In this document: positions 58,134-64,000 of the stretch, one piece after another
How positions within the stretch are numbered: position 1 is the stretch's first letter
Layout of the letters: each line of letters begins with the position of its first letter
DNA from: Chryseosolibacter sp964438975
GTDB lineage: Bacteria; Bacteroidota; Bacteroidia; Cytophagales; Cyclobacteriaceae
NCBI GenBank assembly: GCA_964438975.1
Contig: CAYTMU010000001.1
Location: forward strand, 62,001-126,000
Direction of reading: 5' to 3'
Length of the DNA stretch: 64,000 nucleotides
Translations under genes and position numbers: made by a program
Notes under the pieces: generated by a model
Seen by the model: only the letters and a program-made list of their open reading frames with translations
Database searches by the model: none
What the model was told of the DNA's origin: nothing

Positions 58134-59930
58134 CTATTGGCGGTTAAAGAAACTTTCTATTTTCCGCAAATCAAACACAAAAAAAGTCGGGGTGCCATCC
58201 GGCGTGTAGTTACTGGTCGAACATGCAAAGAGTCCATCTATTAGCGCCTTCATCTCTTCCTTTACAAGCTTTTGCCCCGACTTGATACACGCACGCTTCG
58301 CAAGTGCCCGCGCTAGGTTCTCGTTCAAAGGAACGGACAACTCCGTCTGATTAATCTTGAACTGTTCTATCAAACCTTCAAACATTGCTTTGCCAGCTGC
58401 TGCGGGCACACTTGCGGGAACCCCGTTTATCAAAAGGGAATTCTTCCCGAACACCTCGATTCGGAAACCCAAAGCCGCAATCTCCTGCTCCATTTCCAGC
58501 ACGAGTGCAAAATCCGCAGGACTTAAGGTCACCGTTTGAGGAAATAGGTCCTGCTGGCTTTGACCGGATTTGTTTTTTAACTGATCCAGGAATTTCTCAT
58601 ACAGAATACGTTCATGGCCGTACTGCTGGTCGAGAATCATCAGCCCCGATTTCACCTGATTCACGATATAGCGGCCGTGGATCTGGAACAGCGCCTTCTC
58701 CTCAGTGGCGCCGTCCAGCAGGTCATCCGCGGAAGTAGTTTCGCTATTCTCAAAACGCAACACCTGCGGCTCCGGAGCAGGATTTGCGGACTGACCGAAC
58801 AGTTTCTCCCAATTCCGGGAGTCTGGACTGCGAAACGACGAAGAGAATCGTTCGTCGAAGTAAACATCGCGCGACTGCGCGGATGACTGCAGCTTGGAAA
58901 TGATATTTACATCCGAGTTGAAATCGATCGCCGGTGTGAGGTTATGCGAGCCGATAGCCTGTCGTACCGCAGAACGAACCACAGCGTAGACAGCGCGTTC
59001 ATCGTCAAACTTGATCTCAGTCTTCGTAGGATGAACATTGACGTCGATGTGTTTGGGATCGATATCAATGAACAGGACGTAAAAAGGAAAGCTATTGTCC
59101 GGCAGGAGCGTCTCAAACGCGCTCATAACCGCGTGATGAAGGTAATTGCTGCGGATAAATCGGTTGTTGACGAACAGGAACTGTTCCCCCCGCGTCTTGC
59201 GTGCGAACTCCGGTTTGCCGACGTAGCCCCGAACCCTCACTACGTTGGTCTCCTCTTGACAGGGCGCGAGTTGCTCCTGGTAAGACTTCCCAAAGATATT
59301 AACGATACGCTGACTGAGCTTCCCCGCTGGAAGATCGTGAATGACCTCATCGGTTTGGATAAAGGTAAAAACTATGTCGGGGTGAGCGAGTGCCAACCGC
59401 TGAAACTCGTCGATGATGTGCCGGAGTTCAACAGGATTCGATTTCAGGAAATTACGGCGAGCCGGAATATTGTAAAAGAGATTCTTCACACTGATGTTCG
59501 TCCCCACCTCACAGGCTACGGGCTCTTGCCGTTTTACCTCCGAACCCTCGACGACAATGCAGGTTCCAAGCTCCTGATCCGCCATACGCGTGCGGATCTC
59601 CATTTGCGAGACAGCTGCGATCGACGCCAGTGCTTCCCCACGGAAACCTTTGGTCCGAAGTGTAAACAGGTCCTCAGCCTTCCGGATCTTCGATGTCGCA
59701 TGACGCTCAAGACTCATCCTGGCATCCGTCTCAGACATACCCGCGCCGTTGTCGATAACCTGGATGAGTGTCTTGCCAGCCTCCCGAACGATAACCTTGA
59801 TCGCTGACGCACCGGCGTCGATCGAATTCTCCATCAGTTCCTTTATTGCTGACGCAGGGCGCTGAACCACCTCCCCCGCGGCGATCTGGTTGGCAATTGA
59901 ATCCGGCAAAAGTTGAATAATATCCGACAT
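58134..59930 (-). CDS. mutL: DNA mismatch repair protein MutL
   Basis: 598 aa. N-terminal GHKL ATPase: IANQIAAGEVVQRPASAIKE, LMENSIDAGASAIKV, IDNGAGMSETDA, TKGFRGEALASIAAVSQ; then FVNNRFIRS and DVNVHPTKTEIKF. A C-terminal dimerisation domain (~410-560) follows an Asp/Ser-rich linker. It couples MutS recognition to strand removal. The endonuclease motif DQHA-x2-E-x4-E reads DQQYGHERILYE and the usual C-P-H-G-R-P element reads TPDGTP, so nuclease activity is uncertain. Confidence 0.93.
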   Translation of the reverse strand: MSDIIQLLPDSIANQIAAGEVVQRPASAIKELMENSIDAGASAIKVIVREAGKTLIQVIDNGAGMSETDARMSLERHATSKIRKAEDLFTLRTKGFRGEALASIAAVSQMEIRTRMADQELGTCIVVEGSEVKRQEPVACEVGTNISVKNLFYNIPARRNFLKSNPVELRHIIDEFQRLALAHPDIVFTFIQTDEVIHDLPAGKLSQRIVNIFGKSYQEQLAPCQEETNVVRVRGYVGKPEFARKTRGEQFLFVNNRFIRSNYLHHAVMSAFETLLPDNSFPFYVLFIDIDPKHIDVNVHPTKTEIKFDDERAVYAVVRSAVRQAIGSHNLTPAIDFNSDVNIISKLQSSAQSRDVYFDERFSSSFRSPDSRNWEKLFGQSANPAPEPQVLRFENSETTSADDLLDGATEEKALFQIHGRYIVNQVKSGLMILDQQYGHERILYEKFLDQLKNKSGQSQQDLFPQTVTLSPADFALVLEMEQEIAALGFRIEVFGKNSLLINGVPASVPAAAGKAMFEGLIEQFKINQTELSVPLNENLARALAKRACIKSGQKLVKEEMKALIDGLFACSTSNYTPDGTPTFFVFDLRKIESFFNRQ

Positions 59931-60073
59931 CGAAACACGACGGTTCAGCCTGCAAATTAAATTATTTGTCGCAAGCGCGAGTCATAAAGACACGAATTAA
60001 ACCGGGTATAGAATTGATTTTCATAACTTGATGGCACTTTATGCCGCGAGGACTACGTTACGTTGATGGTGAT

Positions 60074-62986
60074 ATGATTGGAAAGAAGAGTGCATTCGGG
60101 TTTGTCTTTTTCATCCTGTTCCTTTCAGTAGGTGCAAATGCGCAACCGGCGAAGGAACAGTGGGTCGACAGTGTTTTTCAGACATTAAGTGAAAATCAAA
60201 AAATAAGTCAACTTTTCCTTATTCGATTCTCCTCCCATGTCGAAAGCGACTTCCTCCGGGGATTTGAAAAGAGAGTCGCAGCGGGCGACTTCGGAGGGCT
60301 GATCCTGACGACCGGCTCGCCCATCCGACAGTCCAATCTTATCAACCGTTTCCAGTTAACTTCGCCGGTGCCATTGCTCATCGCGCAGGATGGATCCTCC
60401 GGTCTTGGTTTCCCGCGTGACAGTGCAGTCGCGTTTCCGTTCCCGCTTGCACAGGGAGCGATCACCGACGATAGTGTTATCTACCATATCGCCCGCGATA
60501 TTGGCCGACAGATGAAAGCCACGGGCATACACATGAGTCTCAGTCCCAATGCGACTCCAGTACATTCCCAACTTCGCCGTTCGAACGATCTCTTTGGAGA
60601 CAACCCGGAAAACGTCGCCAGAAAATCGCGTCTTCATATGCAGGGTCTTCGGGACGAAGGCATTCTCAGTTGCGCCAAGTACTTTCCCCTTCGAAATATT
60701 GAAGTCATTGACCCGCAAGGGGGGACCAGCCTCACCTTATATCACGACACCCTCATCTCCAAGCCGTATCGTGTACTGTTCGCGAATGGTCTCGATGCGG
60801 TGATGCCGGACGCTAGTCCGCTTCCTGTGTACTTTGACAAAAGGCCGCAGGATCTTCCCACGAAAATTTCAGCGGAGAGTCTTGTACGACGCCAAGCCGG
60901 CGATCTGGCCCGTGCTCCGCTTGGATATGACGGCATCGTCATGATCGACCTCCGGCTGATGGAACACAATGCCAAAGATTTCCTGCCGGGCGATGCCGGA
61001 TTGTTTGCATTTCAGGCTGGCGCCGACTTACTGATTACTGACATCCAGCCCGATGAAGCGATCCGGAAGATCCGCAAGCTCATACATTCCGAAGAGGTAT
61101 ATGCGCACCGCCTCGACGAGAAAGTCAGGAGGGTGCTGGCAATGAAATACGACGCCGGTCTTGCCGAAGAACAAACCATCGACACCGAATACATCAGCCA
61201 CCATCTCCTCCGGCCGGAGAGCAAGGTATTGCGAATGCGTGCGTTACGGCAAAGTGTTACCGTCATCCGCAATCAGGCGAGCGTGCTTCCGGTGTCCATT
61301 ATCGAAAACAAAAGCTTTGTATGCCTCATCGCCGGGGATACTGCGTCACGGGCAGATATTTTTCATCGGAATGTTCGGAAGTACGTACCAGCTGAGCGCA
61401 TCATCATCGGTGCCGGCGTTCAACTAGTAGACCTGACTCGCCATGATGTTGTTATCGCTGCGGTCTTTCCAGGGACATCAAATGCCGTGATGCAAAACCT
61501 GATGGGAGCCCTCCAGGAACTGGCGGCACATCAGAAGGTCATCATCGCCGACTTCGGTTGCCCTTTATTCGAACAGTATGCAACCAGATTCCCTTCCGTG
61601 ATCACGGCTTATACCGATGATCCCGACCTGGCTGGAATCGTGCCGCAGGTCATCTTTGGTGCCACTCCGGGACAAGGGGTCCTGCCAACCGCATTTGCCA
61701 GTATAAGATCGGGAGCCTCCGTGTTGACGGACGATCTTCGGCGCCTGGAGTATTCATTCCCCGAAGACGCGGACATCGATGGTCCGACACTCGAAAGAAT
61801 TGGAAGAATCGCGCAGGAAGCGATCTCGTCCGGCTCCACACCTGGTTGCTATGTCGTGGTGGCGAAGGGAGGCAAAGTCGTTTACGACCGGGCATTCGGT
61901 CACCTGACGTACGATCGCACGACACCAGTGACCGACGAGACCATTTACGATCTGGCATCTCTGACAAAGGTGGCGGCAACACTTCAGACGATCATGTTTC
62001 TGCAGGAGCACGGCACTATTGATATACATAAGAAACTCTCCGTTTATCTTCCCGAGTTGAAAGGCACCAACAAGAAAAACATCATTATTGCGGACATACT
62101 CGCACACCATGCAGGACTGGCACCATTCGTTCCGCTCTGGCCTCTCACATTAGAAGGTCCGGCGCTCAAACCGATCTATTACAGCTCGCAACAAAATGTC
62201 AGTTATCCGCTTCAGATCGCACCGTCCCTTTTTGGCTCCCCCATTCTGAGAGACAGTGTCTGGTCGTGGATCGCACATTCGAAGATGATGGACAAACGGG
62301 CCCGGACCCCCTACCCCTACCGATATAGCGATCTTGGGTTTATGATGCTCAAACACCTGGCAGAACGGACACTGAATCAACCCATGGAAGACTTTTTGCG
62401 GCAAAATTTCTACGATCCACTTGGGGCGTACAGCCTGGGCTACACACCACTCGACCGCTTTCCGGCGAAAATGATCGCTCCAACCGAACTCGATACATTA
62501 TTTCGGGGAGGGCTCCTCATCGGAACAGTCCATGACGAACGCGCCGCCATGCTGGGCGGCGTGAGTGGTCACGCAGGCCTGTTCGGTACCGCGAACGATC
62601 TGTCAAAACTCGGGCAGATGTTGCTGGAGAAGGGATCTTACGGGGGATTGCGCTATTACAAACCTGAAACGGTCGAACTTTTTACGGCGAAATATTACGA
62701 ATCCAGCCGACGCGGGTTAGGGTGGGACAAACCCGTTCAGGGCGAATGGAGAAGTCCAACTTCGATTTTTGCGTCCCCCTCAACCTTTGGGCATACAGGT
62801 TTTACAGGTACATGTCTATGGGTTGACCCTGAATTTGATCTCGTGTATATTTTCCTTTCAAACCGGGTATTTCCCGACCGCAGTGACAAACTTATTCAGG
62901 CAAATATCCGTTCTCGAATTCAGGACGTCATCTATGAGGCGGTTTTCAACTTTCGTAAAATCAACGAAAATGTGAAATTTGAGTGA
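60074..62986 (+). CDS. GH3-like / serine beta-lactamase-like fusion, exported
   Basis: 970 aa. Signal peptide (~1-24, ending GANAQ). The N-half (~30-380) is a NagZ-like glycoside hydrolase 3 domain (PLLIAQDGSSGLGFPRDS, GIHMSLSPNATPV). A GH3 C-like domain follows (~400-560). The C-half (~590-960) is a beta-lactamase/class C serine hydrolase with nucleophile motif DLASLTKVAAT (S-x-x-K), PYRYSDLGFMML (Tyr-Ser-Asp in place of Y-x-N) and FGHTGFTG (KTG-like). Such fusions act on peptidoglycan fragments in Bacteroidota. The GH3 acid/base loop is degenerate: CAKYFPLRNIEV replaces the KHFPGHG-type motif, while the likely nucleophile Asp in IVMIDLRLM remains. ATG 60074 preferred to 60041. Confidence 0.88.
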   Translation: MIGKKSAFGFVFFILFLSVGANAQPAKEQWVDSVFQTLSENQKISQLFLIRFSSHVESDFLRGFEKRVAAGDFGGLILTTGSPIRQSNLINRFQLTSPVPLLIAQDGSSGLGFPRDSAVAFPFPLAQGAITDDSVIYHIARDIGRQMKATGIHMSLSPNATPVHSQLRRSNDLFGDNPENVARKSRLHMQGLRDEGILSCAKYFPLRNIEVIDPQGGTSLTLYHDTLISKPYRVLFANGLDAVMPDASPLPVYFDKRPQDLPTKISAESLVRRQAGDLARAPLGYDGIVMIDLRLMEHNAKDFLPGDAGLFAFQAGADLLITDIQPDEAIRKIRKLIHSEEVYAHRLDEKVRRVLAMKYDAGLAEEQTIDTEYISHHLLRPESKVLRMRALRQSVTVIRNQASVLPVSIIENKSFVCLIAGDTASRADIFHRNVRKYVPAERIIIGAGVQLVDLTRHDVVIAAVFPGTSNAVMQNLMGALQELAAHQKVIIADFGCPLFEQYATRFPSVITAYTDDPDLAGIVPQVIFGATPGQGVLPTAFASIRSGASVLTDDLRRLEYSFPEDADIDGPTLERIGRIAQEAISSGSTPGCYVVVAKGGKVVYDRAFGHLTYDRTTPVTDETIYDLASLTKVAATLQTIMFLQEHGTIDIHKKLSVYLPELKGTNKKNIIIADILAHHAGLAPFVPLWPLTLEGPALKPIYYSSQQNVSYPLQIAPSLFGSPILRDSVWSWIAHSKMMDKRARTPYPYRYSDLGFMMLKHLAERTLNQPMEDFLRQNFYDPLGAYSLGYTPLDRFPAKMIAPTELDTLFRGGLLIGTVHDERAAMLGGVSGHAGLFGTANDLSKLGQMLLEKGSYGGLRYYKPETVELFTAKYYESSRRGLGWDKPVQGEWRSPTSIFASPSTFGHTGFTGTCLWVDPEFDLVYIFLSNRVFPDRSDKLIQANIRSRIQDVIYEAVFNFRKINENVKFE

Positions 62987-63065
62987 GGGCGATGCCGTGC
63001 TTACCCAGCCATAGACCCAGCCATTCAGGAAGGGTTTAGGTCGACGCCACTAAAACGACAGGACA

Positions 63066-64000
63066 GTGAATCGTATAAAAACAGGGATTGTCTGCTATCC
63101 GACTTTCGGCGGAAGCGGGGTAGTAGCCACTGAGTTAGGAAAAGGACTCGCCCAGGAAGGGCACGAAGTCCATTTTATTACCTACTCGCAGCCCTCCCGG
63201 CTGGATTTTCTGAACGAAAACCTCTTTTATCACGAGGTAAACACGCGTTCCTATCCCCTTTTTGAGTACGCCCCGTATGAACTTGCCCTTGCCAGCAAAA
63301 TGGTTAGCGTTGTCAAGAACGAACGCCTCGACCTGCTTCATGTTCATTATGCAATCCCTCACGCATCGGCAGCCTACATGGCGAAGCAGATCCTGAAGTC
63401 CCAGGGCATTGTCATCCCGGTGGTGACCACATTGCATGGAACCGATATTACACTGGTCGGAAAGGATCCGACATACGAACCAGCCGTTACGTTCAGCATC
63501 AATCAGTCTGATGGGGTGACGGCAGTTTCGGAAGACCTTCGCAAGGAAACCTACAATTCGTTTAAGGTCACCCGGGATATAGAAGTGATCCCCAATTTTA
63601 TCGATCTCGAAAAATTCAAGAAGCAAAAGAAAGACCACTTCAAGAAGGCTATTTGTCCGAACGGGGAATCGCTGATCGTTCATACTTCCAACTTCCGGGA
63701 GGTCAAACGTGTCCTTGATGTAGTCCGGATATTCAATAATATCGTAAGAGAGATCCCAGCAAAGCTACTGATGATCGGCGACGGACCTGAGCGGGACGAC
63801 GCCGAAAACCTTTGCCGGGAATTGGGAATTGCAGAGGATGTCCGTTTCCTGGGGAAATTGGAAGCGGTAGAGGAAGTGCTTTCCGTGGCGGATCTTTTTG
63901 TTATGCCCTCGGCAAAGGAAAGCTTTGGGCTCGCAGCGCTGGAGGCGATGGCGTGTGAGGTGCCGGTGATCTCCAGCAATACCGGCGGACTCCCTGAGTT
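63066..64000 (+). CDS. bshA: N-acetyl-alpha-D-glucosaminyl L-malate synthase BshA (partial, runs off the window)
   Basis: First 311 codons of a GT4 glycosyltransferase that makes GlcNAc-malate, the first step of bacillithiol synthesis. The start is GTG 63066 (NRIKTGIVCYPTFGGSGVVA). Signatures match BshA closely: VCYPTFGGSGVVATELGKGL, EVHFITYSQPSRLDF, LLHVHYAIPHASAAYMAKQI, VVTTLHGTDITLVGKDPTYE, FSINQSDGVTAVSEDL and VIPNFIDLEKF; then LLMIGDGPERDDAENLCREL and MPSAKESFGLAALEAMACEV. The C-terminal ~65 residues lie beyond the window. Bacillithiol in Bacteroidota is consistent with this gene; bshB/bshC not in view. Confidence 0.92.
   Translation, partial: MNRIKTGIVCYPTFGGSGVVATELGKGLAQEGHEVHFITYSQPSRLDFLNENLFYHEVNTRSYPLFEYAPYELALASKMVSVVKNERLDLLHVHYAIPHASAAYMAKQILKSQGIVIPVVTTLHGTDITLVGKDPTYEPAVTFSINQSDGVTAVSEDLRKETYNSFKVTRDIEVIPNFIDLEKFKKQKKDHFKKAICPNGESLIVHTSNFREVKRVLDVVRIFNNIVREIPAKLLMIGDGPERDDAENLCRELGIAEDVRFLGKLEAVEEVLSVADLFVMPSAKESFGLAALEAMACEVPVISSNTGGLPE

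Noticed and set aside
58944..59807. 287-codon open frame on the plus strand opposite mutL
   Set aside because: It mirrors mutL codons, has no family features or hydrophobic pattern of its own, and the minus frame is clearly MutL.

Overview
The window comes from a Bacteroidota chromosome with roughly balanced base composition, most likely a free-living Chitinophagales/Sphingobacteriales-type organism. The evidence is the LptD_2-type outer-membrane protein, a DUF4252 protein beside an ECF sigma/anti-sigma pair, secreted OmpA-PD40 and TPR-CHAT proteins, a GT3-like glycogen synthase, BshA (bacillithiol synthesis), and promoter -7 boxes of the Bacteroidota TAnnTTTG type. No tRNA, rRNA, transposase, prophage or CRISPR array was recognised. 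One 100-N scaffold gap lies at 34161-34260.

Layout. 1-275 is the end of nuoN. 253-5982 is envelope biology: a secreted double-retropepsin protein, an LptD-like protein, and a divergent amidase-MlaD pair. 6086-10188 holds an acyl-CoA carboxylase beta chain, a SirB1-like protein, a DMT transporter and a GNAT enzyme. 10225-13179 (minus) has a sugar-phosphate transferase translationally coupled to a stand-alone response regulator, then a membrane-anchored EEP-family protein. 13304-21961 is mixed metabolism (OsmC, BCAT, MDR reductase, rRNA methyltransferase, sugar isomerase-like protein) ending in a TPR-CHAT protein. 22146-27958 holds a PQQ-type sugar dehydrogenase lipoprotein, an OmpA-family protein, a SLOG-like protein and the sigma/anti-sigma/DUF4252 set.

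The core is a 12-kb branched-chain amino acid cluster (28063-40133): ilvE-ilvD-ilvB-ilvN-ilvC-ilvA, then leuC-leuD-leuB-leuA. Before ilvE is a complete ribosome-mediated attenuator: a 40-aa leader peptide with ten consecutive Leu/Ile/Val codons, an antiterminator segment, and an intrinsic terminator that shares bases with the antiterminator. A second strong terminator precedes leuC. It is followed by the same 17-nt motif found between the ilv terminator and ilvE. IlvN and LeuA are short forms without C-terminal regulatory extensions, which fits control by transcription rather than at the enzymes.

40170-49980 contains a small lipoprotein, gcvT, a ComB-like phosphatase, an HGSNAT-like acyltransferase, MazG-like, dtd and folB, an A-type carrier lacking its C-terminal cysteines, a DivIVA-like coiled-coil protein, a WD40 protein, a phosphopantetheinyl transferase and a redoxin. 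49982-64000 contains glycogen synthase, clpB, a possible small RNA, rlmN, two adjacent rhomboid proteases, mutL, a GH3/serine-hydrolase fusion and the start of bshA.

A recurrent unexplained element is a set of repeats with a 7-nt period in three related forms (ACTCACT, ATTCACG, GTCCACG/GTCGACA). They sit at gene ends, often starting on or inside stop codons. At two convergent gene pairs they form inverted arms, and the assembly gap falls inside one of them.
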